The notes: generated from the sequence alone by a model not told the origin. Counted from the stretch's first letter, positions 33,388 through 45,954 are shown. The stretch is DNA of 64,000 nucleotides from Formicarius rufipectus (GCA_013399695.1 VXAU01000943.1:48845-112844); one strand, 5' to 3'. Made by a program: numbers and translations.

Positions 33388-35039
33388 CCCCCTTCTTCCC
33401 CTTTCTATAAAATATGTCTTGGCTACTAAGACTTAGAGGTGTTGTTTTGGTATTTCAAATGGAAGCAATAAATCCCCATATATGCTCCTAGAATCTTATT
33501 TCTCTATTCCAAATACCATTTTAAATTTTATCTCAGCCTGAAAGAGACAGTGCTGATGGCTGCAGTTTTGACAGTCATTAATAGAAACAGAATAATACAC
33601 ATAAGTCCTAAGATAAACACATTTTTGATGTGCAATTTGATAAGAGGAGTAGAAAAGAAAGGGTGGAAGGATGCAAGGGAAAAGATCTTTCTCTGAAGCT
33701 CCTCTTGGTCCTAGACAAATGGTATGACCACTGAATAGGGAAGTTGTGGAGAACTATGACAACACTTGCAGTAGCAGGACTTCTGTCTGGAAAAGCCTTC
33801 CTTCTCAAAGCCTACTCAGACTGCCTGGATGGGAGCCCAAATTTTTATCTTCAAATATTTTCAGATTATAGCATTTCTGCATCCTTCTTAAAGATATTTA
33901 GCAACTTCTAAATAAAATACATTGACATTTAAGATCTAAATATTTAGTTGTTAAAAAAAAAGAAAACAAACTAATATTTTATATACATGCCAGAATATCC
34001 TTGAATTCTTCAGGTGTAATAAAATCTGTATAGGAAGTTGTGGGGATGAAGCCAAGCAGCTTTTCCATAGAATAAAATCAGAAAAACAAGCACAAGAAAT
34101 TATTTACCATTGGGAATGGCTCTTGTTTTCTGGATTGGTTTGTGTTTTTTGTTTGTTTGTTTGGTTGGTTGGTTGATTGGTTGATTTTTTGTTTGTTTGT
34201 TTGTTTTTCCCCCTCTCCCCCTCCATGGTCCTCATTCATCCCAGATGAGTAAGAGTTATCAAGGAAAACCTAAGTTAAGTTAGTGAGCAAAAAAATGGTA
34301 AACTCAGCAAAGGTAGCAGGAAAAAAAAAATGTTTTAAAGAAAATCCTGTTCCACAGGTTTCAGTAACAGGAGAAAAAAAGAGTTAGCTTTCCTGTCCCA
34401 TAGCCATTCAGTGAGAAAATCAGGTTGCCTAATGGATAAGCAGAACTAGGTTAAAAGAAAGGTTGGGATCCTCTACCAACAAAGCTAGTTTCCTTTCTCT
34501 ACTGAGACTTATCGCACTCTGTTGTGCCATTTCAAGCATTGCTATTACCAGAAACTAACCCAGATCTGTCTAAATGATCCAGTTTAAAAAGAAAACAGAA
34601 AACTGTTTTCAAGTTTAAATGGCTTGGAAGTTTAGAGTGGGGAATGTCACCCAGCAGTTTTGGATCAGTGCATGGGTACGTAAACAGAGCATGAAACAAC
34701 TGCAGCATCTGAGGGGAGAAAGAAATAAGCAGATCCACAGTTAGTTGTTGGTGCTGGAAGAAACTGTACACAACTTAAATTTGTTGGGTATTGTCAGCCT
34801 TTCTGGCCAGGACCAGTGAAGCGCCAGAGTGGCCTGGGTTGTCTCATCCATCCTCCCTGCTAATCTGAAACCAATGTCACTGCCTGAGTCCTACATTTGA
34901 AATGCAGCAGCAAAGTTCAGGTCCAGCAGAGAGGAGAACAGTGGACCCTCCCTTCTCTTCATTTTGTTGAGTGGTTGTTTTTCTAAATGAGATCTCTGGC
35001 TAACTTTCAAGTTAGAGCAATGGCTTACTCATGTAGGAT
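33388..35039. other. Noncoding stretch
   Basis: It includes the GTTT/GGTT tract listed separately (34137-34208). A somewhat GC-richer piece at about 34800-34960 is not recognised. Confidence 0.4.
34137..34208. repeat. GTTT/GGTT low-complexity tract
   Basis: It has GTTTGTTTGTTT, then GGTTGGTTGG with a GATT variant, then GTTTGTTTGTTT again before CCCCC. The arrangement is nearly symmetric, with one unit type nested inside the other. Confidence 0.88.
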
Positions 35040-35400
35040 CTCTTTCTTATCCCAGGGTGGGAGGATCTGAGTCACGTGGCTCCTCAGCTGTATGCTGGTG
35101 GCTGTGTTACAGTGGTTGGGCATTAGACTGTGTGGAGGGGCTCCTAGAGAGACAGAGTAGACACTCTGGAAGATGCTCTTGGAGACATATGAAGGGGAGA
35201 TTTCAGGGTTGTGTGGCAGACTCACAGGGTACAGGAGGGAGAGCCCAAAAGTTTCAAGAAGAGAGATGCTGAAGGTGTCATCCAGTGGTCCCACCCCTGG
35301 GCTGTCTTAAGCAAGCACAGCCAGAGTCTGCATGCTGGCCCACTTGCCCTTCCTCCCAAACTGTGCTGTCTCTCCTGTGGAACACACGGGTCATGTAATT
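35040..35400. other. Unclassified GC-richer block
   Basis: About 360 bases stand out by G+C content and leave four overlapping short frames open on both strands. None shows a domain or splice support. It may be a decayed repeat or old regulatory DNA; I do not recognise it. Confidence 0.3.
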
Positions 35401-36713
35401 TATAAAACTGCACATACATTGGTGATTAAAGTGGTTTTGTGTCAGAGTTCATGTAATATCCACATTGTCAACATGGTCTTAAACCGTGGCAGTGCTTGTT
35501 TGAGTAAGAGATAGTAATAATTTCACAGGGTAATTAAGGACACATTTGCCATATGTTGTTGCATATATGCTGTTAAAAGCCTTCAGACCAAACCACATTT
35601 TATACCTCCTGTGATAAATGGTAGCTTGATAAAACATATGAATACCTTTAAAAAGGCAGAGATGCTACATAATGCAGAAGGAGAAAATTACCAGCAGCAA
35701 GGTAGTCATAGGTGGACAGGATTTCATTGTGTCACTTAAGTTAGTGTAAATGGAAGGGTAGTGTGAATGAAAATAGAAATGTTGAAGTACTTTTCCTAAC
35801 AGAAAATGACAGACCTGAAAGAGAGGCTGTACTGGTGGATTTCAACTTATAGATAAGAATTTGCATGTTGAAGACATACTAAATTGGCTGTTTATGTATT
35901 CATTCTTGCTGTGTTGCTCATAAGAAGTTAAATTCAAAGCTTTGGTAGGACTTCATGAGGATGTTGTAAAATCATAATTATGATAGCACTTGATACTTTC
36001 TTCATGTTTTCCAATGACCCCTCACCTTAAAATGTAGTTTATGGCACAGTGAGCTGTGATGGTTTATGGCTACAGCTCTGTATTAGGGCTTACTTTGCTT
36101 AACTTCTCTCAAAAGGTGATCCCTGTGAAAAGTGGGCAGTTGTAGTCTTGGTTGAGGCCCCACTAATCTACACACATTAATAAACACCTTGTAGTTCAAG
36201 TAGTTGAAAAGACTTTCACTTGCTCTGTTCCTGGCATTGTTAGTTATTTTGCTTAGAAGGATGCATACTGTTTAAAAGGTAGGCTCTTTGAAAACATTTA
36301 TATTTACTAGTTTATACACTTTGTAAACAGAAGTTGCTACTGCTTCCTCAGACCTTTTTTGAGCTTTAACGTGCTGCTGACAGAATCTCATGGTGCATTT
36401 GTCATTGCTGGCTGGCTGTTGGAAAAGAAAGTGGAAGACAAAATAACACCAAAGAGTTTGGGTAGTATCACTAAGAAAAAAAAATGGTGCAGAGTGGTGT
36501 GTGTAAAAACTGCCTTTGAAAAATAGGGCTCTGAATCACATCAAGATACAAACACACGACTTGGATTTTTGTTACAAGTTATGGCCTTACTTGATTGTAC
36601 AGATTCAGACCATTCTGCAACTGGTAGTCTAAACCTAACTTGTTGGTTGTATGCAGTTCAGTCTTCTTCAAATGGAAAAATGTGTGATTTGTACAATGCA
36701 AGGGATTAATCTA
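35401..36713. other. AT-rich noncoding stretch
   Basis: No supported feature. Confidence 0.4.
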
Positions 36714-36790
36714 AAACAATTTCTCTTTTGTGTTCTAGGTAAGAGAATATCAGGTTTCTCACTATGATCAGACTACATCAAGGTAACAGA
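36714..36790 (+). promoter_or_regulatory. Recursive-splice-like site: acceptor joined directly to donor
   Basis: A pyrimidine-rich tract and acceptor, TTCTCTTTTGTGTTCTAG at 36721-36738, is followed without a gap by the donor-like GTAAGA at 36739. A branch-point-like TTAAT lies at about 36705-36709. A second donor-like AAG/GTAACA follows 44 bases later, at 36782/36783. An acceptor fused to a donor with a nearby second donor is the layout described for vertebrate recursive splice sites in very long introns. It would imply a plus-strand transcript. Several other AG/GTAAG words occur in the window by chance, so this remains a candidate. Confidence 0.25.
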
Positions 36791-36827
36791 TTTCAGGTAT
36801 CTGAAGTCTATGATGGGACTTATAATT

Positions 36828-36848
36828 GTATGTGTGTGTGTGTATGTG
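36828..36848. repeat. Short (TG)n microsatellite
   Basis: About nine TG units with one TATG interruption. Confidence 0.8.
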
Positions 36849-39340
36849 AGCATCACATTGTCTTGCAGATGAGAAATGTGTGAATTAGTAAAATATTTGG
36901 TGTCCAAAGGAAACGTAGCCAACTCTAGTAAACCTTTAGCAAGACTTGAAAAATAGGATAGAGAAAATTCTCTTCTGTGCTACAGTCTCACTGGTTTCTG
37001 TTCTACTTTTCTTGTGTGAAAAATTATTTAGTTCATGTTGTTAGAGTACTGAATGTATTTTGTATGTCTCTATCTTTGCAAAGTCAGACCAAGACAATGC
37101 TAAAGTCACTGTGTGAAGGGTTCTGAAAAATGAAGGAAAATAGGAAGAAATAAAAACAATTTGAAGCAAATACAAAGTTGGGAGTTTCATATGTAGTTCT
37201 CAATATTAAAATAGAAAGAATCTGAAATACCAAAATATTTATATTAGTAGAGGTAATAACCTATTAAGTTCATTTAAAAAAAAAAAAAAAAAAAAAAAAA
37301 CCCACCCAAAACATGAGATTTTTTTGTGTGTCTTAGGGTTTTCTGTGCTAAAAGAGGTGTTCATCCAACTTGATTTTTTTCTTTTGATTCCAAGTTTATA
37401 CTGAATATGAACAACTTAAAAAATGAATAAACACAAGAATTGTTTTCCTTTTACATCCATGTTGTTAATCAAAATTTATGGATATAGCTTCTGTAAGAGT
37501 CTGGTATTTCAGATAGACAACCGTATCTCATTTATCTGTGTGACTGTTGAAATAAAATACAATGGATTCCATGTGGCTAAGTACTTTCAGAAAAGATTCA
37601 GTTCTAGAATGTCTGTCATCTCCAGTTTTCTAGGATTTTCCTGGAAATTTAATTTAAACTGTTTTGTATTTTTCCTCTCAAAAATAATCTGAGTTTTTGT
37701 GGCCCTTGATACAGCAGTTTTCCAGCAAGAGTAATGTGTAGCATATTGCAAACAATCAGAATGTTTATAGAAGTCTTTCTTACATTTATGGCATCCCGCT
37801 TTGAAAATGCAACTTTATAATGAATGATAGTGCTGGTGTGCCCTTAATAATGTTGTATTCACATTCGAGCAACTGAAATATTTTACTGCCAGTATCTGGA
37901 CTGTTGGATACTGGGATACATAAAATCCTACAGGTACACAAAGGCAAGTAAACAGCATAAATCCTTTATTGCTAGACAGGATGCTGTGATGAATCTAAAT
38001 GGCTTTTTAAAGGTAAGGTTTGGTGAGATGTCCAGAGATTTTAACAGTCTTTTGCTAAATCACCCAGAGTTCTTCTGTGAATAGCATTGGGATGGGTGAG
38101 TCTTTGATTCTCCAGCTGCATCTTGAATGCCTTGTCAGTGCCGTTGGATCAGTGTAAGATTGATAGTTATTTGATGTAGCAACATCTGTTGTTCTGCACT
38201 GTAATTCCAGCAGATGTAAGTGTAATATGCTCTTTGTTTTAGTCTTGGAACACATTACCTGTAGCAGATGAAAGGCGGGAAAGTTGTGGTGCAGGTTTTG
38301 AAACCACGAGTTGTGTATCTCTGATCATACTGATATCTGCAAATTGTGCAGAACATCATTAAGTTTGAACAGTTTCTGATTTGGTTCTTGAACTGGCATA
38401 CAGAATTCTTCTCACTTGTAGGGAAGTCTGTGCTTTTGTCTTCCCCCCCAACCCCTTCTCTCCCTACCCTCCATTTCTCTTCTCCTCCTGTTGAATTAAT
38501 GAAACTGCATAGATGTATCAGAAGACCATTCCCAGAGTTTGTCACTACTTTTTCCCTCTCACACCATATTAACTTGTTATGAGAGAGGTGTTAAACACTG
38601 AAATCTGTGACTTAATTGACTTTGCATGTGTAGATACTGGCAGGAGGTCTAGACTAAGATAATTTTAGGTAGTCAGTGTTTCCTACCGTAAATGATAATA
38701 GTGTATGTGTTATGTAAGATAAATAAAATGGTGGTGATATCAAGCATTTCTGTCGTCAAAGAAATGTTTTTGGTTAAAAAAGTGCTCCTTTTCTAGCAGA
38801 AGCATTAAACCCAGAATGTCGTACAGTGATCTCTTAGATCACTTTACAATTACTTTACTCTTAGATCTCTTTACAGAGCAGGCATCCCATATTTCTTGGT
38901 GTTAAACAGTCCATTTGTAAGTACCATTTATTTCAAGGAGTGGCCTGTTATTCCTTGCAAATCCTGGTTTCTGTTGCAGAGTTACAGCAGTTGAGAGAAT
39001 CTCGTGTAATGACAGCATCTCCTAAATGTTAGAATTCTTTGTACAAGCACAGACAAAAAATGGGGCTATCTGTAGATGTTTGTTTGCATATTGCTGGCTA
39101 TTCCATCATTGTGTGACCTGAAATTGCTTTTCTGCTTAAGTTTTTTAATAACTGAAAAATTGTTAAGATTAATAATGCTGTGCATGATTATGTTTTACCC
39201 AAAGAGAATGCAGGCAGTTATATAAGGCAATTTACCAGCTCCCTTTCGTGTCCCTATCTTCACCCTGAGGTTTAATGTCAGTGTCTTTGCAATACCTGTT
39301 TTGAAAATGTCTCTTTTAGGGTCCTTTGGGGAAGTAGAAA
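36849..39340. other. Noncoding stretch
   Basis: It contains a 25-base A-run at 37276-37300. Frames at 37423-37692 and 38255-38582 carry no recognised domain. Confidence 0.45.
37276..37300. repeat. 25-base poly-A tract
   Basis: An uninterrupted A-run followed by CCCACCC. No retrocopy is visible on its 5' side. Confidence 0.9.
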
Positions 39341-39358
39341 ATTCTAGAATTCTAGAAT
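39341..39358. other. Perfect 18-base palindrome (two TTCTAGAA units)
   Basis: ATTCTAGAATTCTAGAAT equals its own reverse complement and contains two abutting TTCTAGAA words. Each TTCnnGAA is a two-unit heat-shock-element core, but the joint between them lacks the normal two-base spacing, so a full three-unit site is not formed. Binding is not implied. Confidence 0.9.
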
Positions 39359-39501
39359 ATCTTTGATTGTAGATTGCCCAGTCCAGGCTTCGTGTTGGTT
39401 TTTTTTCTTTGGCACATTAACTCTTCTTCTCTGTAAGTAGCTATTTGGTTTATGTGATAAGATGTAACTTCTTGGGTTAAATAGTGGCCTGCCATACCCA
39501 C

Positions 39502-39973
39502 TGTCATGGTTTAATGCCAGCCAGCAAATAAGCACCGTTGAGCCACTCCCAGCAGGATGAACGGAGAGAATCAAAAGGATAAAAGTGAGAAAACTCACAG
39601 GTTGAGATAAAAACAGTGTAATAATTGAAATATAATAATCATCATCATAGTTTGTAAATAAAGGGAAAATAATAAAGAGCAGCATTCCCCCCTGCCAACC
39701 TCTTCCCCAGCTGTACGTGCTGAGCATGATGCCATCTGGTATGGAGTAGCCCTGTGGTCAGTGGGAGTCAGCTGTCCTGGCTGTGTCCTCTCCTGACTCC
39801 TTGTGCCCTTCCCCAGCCCCCTCACTGCTGGGGTGGGGTAAGAGGCAGAAGACGCCGTGGCTCAGCAGTAAGGAAAATATCCCTGAATTATCAACACTAT
39901 TTCCAGAACAAATCCAAAACACAGTCTTGCTACTGTGAAGAAAGTTAACTCTATCCCAGCCAAAACCAGCACA
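39502..39973 (-). mobile_element. Solo LTR of an avian endogenous retrovirus
   Basis: The plus strand starts TGTCATGGTTTAATGCCAGC and ends AACCAGCACA, so the minus strand runs TGTGCTGG to CATGACA with the usual TG and CA ends. Inside, on the plus strand, are GATAAAAGTGAGAAAACTCA, GGTTGAGATAAA, GCTGAGCATGATGCCATCTG, GTCAGCTGTCCTGGCTGTG and CTCTATCCCAGCCAAAACCA, a set I recognise from a common bird LTR. On the minus strand the position of the family's TATA box reads ACGTACAGC, a decayed form. No second LTR or internal genes are present, so it is a solo LTR left by recombination. I see no intact target-site duplication. The 127-codon frame on the minus strand and a plus-strand frame are shadows. 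Confidence 0.85.
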
Positions 39974-42900
39974 CCTATATTGAAAGAGATGTTATCAAAG
40001 TTCTTAAGAACTTTGGGTTAAGATTAATAGAGGTTTCTGAGCAGTTTGATGAAATAACATATTAATGTAGTATAATGTTACATAAAGCTACATGATGCTT
40101 AACCAAAACTACTCTGCATAATTTCTGACAAAGGTTATTATAATCCATTAGCCATAATTTCCAAGGCAATTTTCAGTGAGTTTTAAGTTGTGACAATAGT
40201 ATATGCTGTTTATTATTATATGGATTGCAGAGATTCTTGGATTTTTATATAATTTTTTATATAATTTTTATATAATTTTCACATAAACTATGTTACAAGC
40301 AGCATTTTTATATGTGAGGTTTCATTTAAGGCAACTTTGTCTCTGTACCTATTGTGAATGGAGGTATGGTCTCTTTGTGATAAAAATGGGTAGGGATAAT
40401 GGATAATCCTTCCTTTTACACTGTATCCCTAGTTTAGGAAAAGTCATTAAATGTAAGACTTGACTTCACCAGTAAAATAAAGTACCTTCAGTCTATAAGA
40501 TTTCTTGCCAGTGCAGAGCTTAAATGAAATTCAGGACTATAAGTAGATTTATCAGATTAAAAGCACACTGATAATTTCCGCTGCTATAAATGCTTTAATG
40601 TCATGAATGAAGAGGGAGTTGTGCAGAAACACTAAAATAAAATTGTTAAAGCATGCACTTGAATTAAACATGCATGTGTAATCACATAAGAATATGTAGA
40701 AAATGAGGGTGTTCTTTTTGCAAAATTTCTTTTTGTACTTCATTTTTCCAAATAAAACATTCCTGTATGATAGTTTCTGTGCAAATTTCTTAAAATGATC
40801 TCCAAATTTAAGATTTTTGTACAATAGATGAACCAGTGAAAGTTGTTAAATTTTTTAATTAAAAAGGGAAGAACAAAGTTTCAAATTGCTTATGATACAA
40901 GGAGAAAATAAATTATATCCTTCAAAAGTCTGTTTAGTAATTATTATGTGGCTTTAACAATTAATCCTGTTTCTTATGAAACATAGGATCTTCTGCAGTT
41001 CTGATTCAAATGTTATTATTAGGATATGAAAGTGAAAAATCTCTTTTTTTCACAGAGTTTTTGTTGTACGTTGGCTTATGCTGTAGCTTTATCTGCTATG
41101 ACAGCAGTAATCTGAAATTATTTGTCTACTCCTTAGATTGCTGCACGGTATCCAAAAATCCTTGTCCAGAATTCCTCAAAAAGTAATGCCGCATTGCATT
41201 GCCCTTGATGTGGGACACATTATATTACATTTTAGCTGATAATGAAAGACCATAAAATCTTAATGCACATACACACAAATCAATAGCAAGCTGAAGCAAA
41301 GCTCATTTCTATAATGATCAAGTTATTCAGTAGAAAAGCCAGTAAAACTACTGTACTGTTCTGATAATAATTAAAGAAAAATATAATACTTTTCAAATCG
41401 TAGTTTTAGTTAGAAATAAAGCTAGAAAACTAAATCAAAAGTTTTTATATTAATCAAATGACAATTTTTTAACTAGGTTATTTAAGAAGAAACCGTTAAG
41501 CTGCTATTAATGCTTTAAAAAGTAAATTCAGATATGTTACTTTCCAGATCAGAAGGTTTCAGATGAAAAACCAAATTGTGGTGGAACACTGTCAACTAAT
41601 TTTTTCTCATCTGAGTCATTGAACTTTTTAATCAGTGCTCTTTTTCTTCCACTTGACTTGAATATTCCAAAATGTTGTGGTTTTTTTTTTTTCATTCCAT
41701 TGCTGTCACCCAGTCATAAAAGATATATTTGGGTTGGAGTTTTTTTTGGGTGGATTATTTGTGTTTTGATTTTTTTGATTTTTTTTTTCCTTTTTGACAG
41801 AGTTTGACAAAGTTCAGTATAGAAAAGGGCAGTATTACAGTGTGTTCTGGTTCTCGCTGTGTGGAATAGAAGGGCATTGCTAACACAGTCCCACTCAGGT
41901 GACACTAGGAATGGAAACACAAATCTCTGATGAAACTGTTCAAGCCACACACATGTGGATACATGTCATGGTGATTGTTTGCTCGTGTTAAAGTCTGTCC
42001 TTCACCTTGTGTTGCTGGTTAACATTTGAAAAGGCATAACCACTTTAATGCCACACATTCATTTGACTGTGTGGATGTTCCCTTAAAGTCAACTGTGTTG
42101 CCTCCATCTATGTAAGTCAATGATGTAATTTATTCCTGTCCAAAAACAATACCATTCTACATCAGTAATCAGAAGTTCTTTCTGTGGGATGCCTTATTTT
42201 CTCCTGTCAAAGCCCTTTTGAAGTAGAGGAAGAGAAAAGCTAGATTGCTTTTGTCCACTTAAAGATCTGTAAAAAAACCAAAAAAGGCTCATTTAGGCAC
42301 TTACATTTATTGTCTTCTTCTGACTTACTGCAAAGTTATTGCCAAGTGCCTTGCACTGCATAGAGGTACAGGTGTTAGAACTTTGGTAGGAATACAAAAA
42401 TAAGTATCTCCTATGTGTCTGAACGGTAAAAGATTCTTTACCTAAATGAAAATACTGTTTTTTTTTTTGTTTTTTAGTTGTTCTGTATTCAGTCAGTGCT
42501 AACCCACTATTGTCTTAGGCTTCTTTGTCTTGCCACCAAATATTTTGCCTTCTTTCTTATGAAACAGTGCAGGAGGACCTAATGAGTAAGCTCTTTATTA
42601 TGAATGAAGCTTAATTTCATGCCTAAATATAAATAGACAATTAAGGTCAGATCTCTCAAAGGAATTTGTTTTATTTTTTTCTAAGATCTCAACTGCTTAG
42701 TCTTGGTAGCATTAAGTTTTTATATAATCACTTAGAGATTGTGAGGTTCACTGAGGTTCCCATAATTATTTGGGATTTTTGGTTTTAGATCAATAAAAGT
42801 AATTTGTGAATAAATACAGGACATACTTTAGCAGTGTTTTCTAAGGATGTTTCTCTTTACAATTATTGTTACAGGGAAGATGAGTTGGAGAATAAAATTA

Positions 42901-43875
42901 CTTGCAAAAAAATCAGGGAATTAAATGCTGTAAGACACCTTACCCATAATTTTTGAGTTTTCTATTTCTGTTTATAAATCTACCTTCCCAGAGCTTTTGT
43001 TCCAGAATATCCTTGCTACTTTTGGTGAAACATTGGCCAAATATTTTGGTTATTGACCAGCAATGTATCAGGCTCCAAGAAAATCTAACAGTAATTCCTG
43101 TATTTTTAGAAGAAAATCTGATGGGTTAATTGATAGAGATTATCACTTGAAGAAGTAAGAGATTCTTCTTCTTTATTATTTTTCCTTTTTCTTCTTTTTT
43201 CTTATGTACTACTCTAAAAATCAGAGGAAGACTCACTGCTGGAAACTCTTCTGCAAAATGCTGTTCATTTGTTCATTTCTCTTTGGAAGGAATTCTTCTA
43301 AGAAGAGTTCAGTTCTGGCAAAGTATGAAATATCAAAGAATTGAAACTTAGAAGGTGGCAACTACTCCTTAAAATCAAAAATATGCATTGTGAATTAATA
43401 GGAAATGTTCCACATTATGGTACAAAAAACCCCCTAAGTAGTTCCACTGTCCAGTCACCTTTCTTCATTAAGTATTCTTTGTTGGTATTTGCACATAGAA
43501 CAGTCCTGGCACTGTGCAGAGGCAGCACTGACAATGGAGCCAATGACAGCTCTCAGTGATTTTCAGTTAATCAGTCTAATTACCTTTCACTCCATTGCAG
43601 TGGCAACATCAAGCTTGTGAAGGAAAACTCTTCAAGAAATATCCGGTTTTCTCCTATTGTGTTTTGCACTCTTCATGCAGGCTGTGCTGCAACAGTTCAT
43701 TTTAACATATACTTAATCCCATTAAAGCAACTCCTTGAAGCCATCAGCCTGTTTTGTTCATATAAGAATCCATGGAAGTATGTACTGAAGAGCTTCCCTG
43801 AATTACAGTGTGGTAGTGAGGGTGGAATTAAAATCTGTGCTTTAAAAATCATGAGCTTCTGTGGGTCAACATAAG
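39974..43875. other. Noncoding stretch
   Basis: It holds the short tandem repeat at 40241-40279, T-rich patches at 41678-41692 and 41739-41795, and otherwise unique AT-rich DNA. The piece at about 41140-41230 has a compact CpG-bearing text but no recognisable identity. Confidence 0.45.
40241..40279. repeat. Three-copy tandem repeat of about 12-13 bases (TTTTTATATAA)
   Basis: Three near-identical copies differ only in T-run length. Confidence 0.88.
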
Positions 43876-44032
43876 GTTAGAGATTCATTGAATATTTTGA
43901 GTTGGATGGACTTATAAGGATCATTCAGTCCCACACCTTGCAGGTGTCATCCTGTCTGCTTGTCATGTTGTCCTCCCAGAGTGTAAGTCTTTGGCAAATG
44001 AGGCGATCCAGCACTGACCTGCCACATTTTTA
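43876..44032 (-). mobile_element. Old CR1 LINE 3' end fragment, antisense
   Basis: On the plus strand GAGATTCATTGAATATTTTG, GAGTTGGATGGACTTATAAG, GGATCATTCAGTCCCACACC and TTGCAGGTGTCATCCTGTC follow the reverse complement of a CR1 tail, but with heavy substitution. The distal half to about 44032 is assigned by continuity only. Confidence 0.72.
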
Positions 44033-45396
44033 ATTCAACCACCAGTAGTTTAAGTTTACATTTTTACAGTAGACTTCCTGAGTCACCAGAGGAGTCCATA
44101 CTATCTGTTCCAGCTTTTAGTTTTTACGGGCACATAGAGAAACCTCACATAACAGTCATTGGCAAATATGTTTATAGGTATATTATCTATGTTTTATCTT
44201 TTTCATATATCTGACAACATTAGTATCTCCTGTTTTAGAGACAGTTCATATAATTTTATTTTTTTTTTGCATATGTTTGCATATTACATTCTTAAATCTG
44301 TTGTCTTCTGTGATTTTAATTTTGCTGTGATTCAATTTAGTAATAACAGGTAGGAGGGAAGTAAAGTTTTTGATAACCATGCAGACTGTCAGAAGCTGAA
44401 ATCTGTTCACAGTAAATATAGCTTGTGATATTCAGAAAAAAAAGCGTTACAAGGTTATTATATAACCCCATAATCAGAGATCCTTCTCTTTCTTGTTACT
44501 TTTAAGAACAATATTTAGTTACTTTTAACACTTATTTAACATTTATTTAACTTTTAGTTACTTTTAACACTTATTTTTGAAATTTGATTTTCTAAATGAG
44601 TAAAAATGGCCTATGCCAGAAACCAAATCACTTGTTTTCTCCTGAGTGATGTATTAGATCCACATTTGTCCCCAGTTGTAAGGTCTTTGTTTTGACCTGC
44701 TTATTTTGATTCCCTTCTAAGCACATTTTCAGAGGCATATAAAGAATTTCAATAATAATCTGTGTAAAGAAATTACACCAAAATATCTCAGGTGCTCTGT
44801 TTAGATTGAATATGCATCTAAATTGATTCAGATGTTATATGCACTTTGGCAAAGTGCCATGACTTTGACTTAACTGTGGGAAGAATCAGCAATGAAAAAT
44901 AACCAAAGTTGGAGAAGACAAAGAAATGCAAACTGTCTTCTTGTGCATGCTGAATTTCAAAGGACATTTCACTGTTACATGATTTTGTTTTAAAAGCAGG
45001 ATGCTGCATAACAGCATGTTCTGTTAACCATCAGCATTACTAATGCAGGCTCTTCATGGGACATCTTCTGTCTGCTGTATTTCATTCAGTGGTGGTCACT
45101 TTATACATGTAGATGCAGGAAGTCTACTTGGGAATGTCCCACCCAACCTACTGATCATTCATAACACTATACCTCACTCTTCTGTCCTCAACGATTACAT
45201 CATTTACCATGAGAAACTAAAGATGGTGCCAGATCCACAGTCACCTGGGAGAACATGTCAGCAGCAGCACTTGCCCCTGTGCCTGTTCATAAAGTGATGC
45301 CTCTGAGACACCACTCTTCCAAGAGTGTTCAACTCCCTGTGACATAAACTCTGGTTTTCTCAGAGATCCCCAGATTGACATTTCTTCTGTGTGTGC
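44033..45396. other. Noncoding stretch
   Basis: It contains the 24-base direct repeat listed separately and otherwise no supported feature. Confidence 0.4.
44514..44576. repeat. Direct repeat of an identical 24-base word, period 39
   Basis: TTTAGTTACTTTTAACACTT and its next four bases occur at 44514-44537 and again, identical, at 44553-44576. The spacer is itself ATTTATTTAAC-rich, so a slippage duplication is likely. Confidence 0.93.
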
Positions 45397-45487
45397 TTTT
45401 TTGTTGTGTTGTTGTTTTTTTGGTTGGTTGGGTTGGGTTTTTTTGGTGGGTTTTTATTGGTGTGGGTTTTTTTTGTTTTGTTTTGTT
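45397..45487. repeat. T/G-rich low-complexity tract
   Basis: Mixed GTTGTT, GGTTGGTTGGGTTGGG, GGTGGG and GTTTT units on the plus strand. Confidence 0.85.
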
Positions 45488-45954
45488 CCTAACTCCTTGA
45501 TTTCCTCAGTGTAGAAAATAAACCTCTGCCTCAACCTGGAGGATTTGCCAAATCTGTAGCTGTCTTAAAAAGAGGGAGTGAGCATTTGGCTACAGCAGGA
45601 GACCCAAGTATACAAGTCTTTCAAAGGAATAATATTCTTTTTTTAAAAGTCTATACTCATGAAAATGTGATAATTTGCTCTGTCATGCACACTTACATTT
45701 GTGTAATATGTATGATACACCTTAACTTGCACAAAAAGCTGTTTTTCCTTAGAGTGCTCTTAAAAAAGTTAATAATCCTTGTAATTTAAAAGTTTTTGAT
45801 AGGAAAAAAAAGTCATAGCTTAAGTAGGGTATTGAATGATTTTTTTTTTTTTACCTTTGCAAGTCGTCTTAATTCAATATTAAATCATAAACACTACTTT
45901 TTGTCTGATTTATAAATTTGTGTCTTTCTATCAAAAATCCTCATAGATTTTTGA
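45488..45954. other. Noncoding stretch
   Basis: A T-run at 45840-45852. Nothing else is recognised. Confidence 0.4.

Noticed and set aside
33200..33436. Frame with a long phenylalanine run
   Set aside because: It reads through the 43-base T-run and an N, so it is an artefact.
39344..39727. 127-codon frame on the minus strand
   Set aside because: It overlaps the solo LTR and its flank, so it is a chance frame over a repeat.
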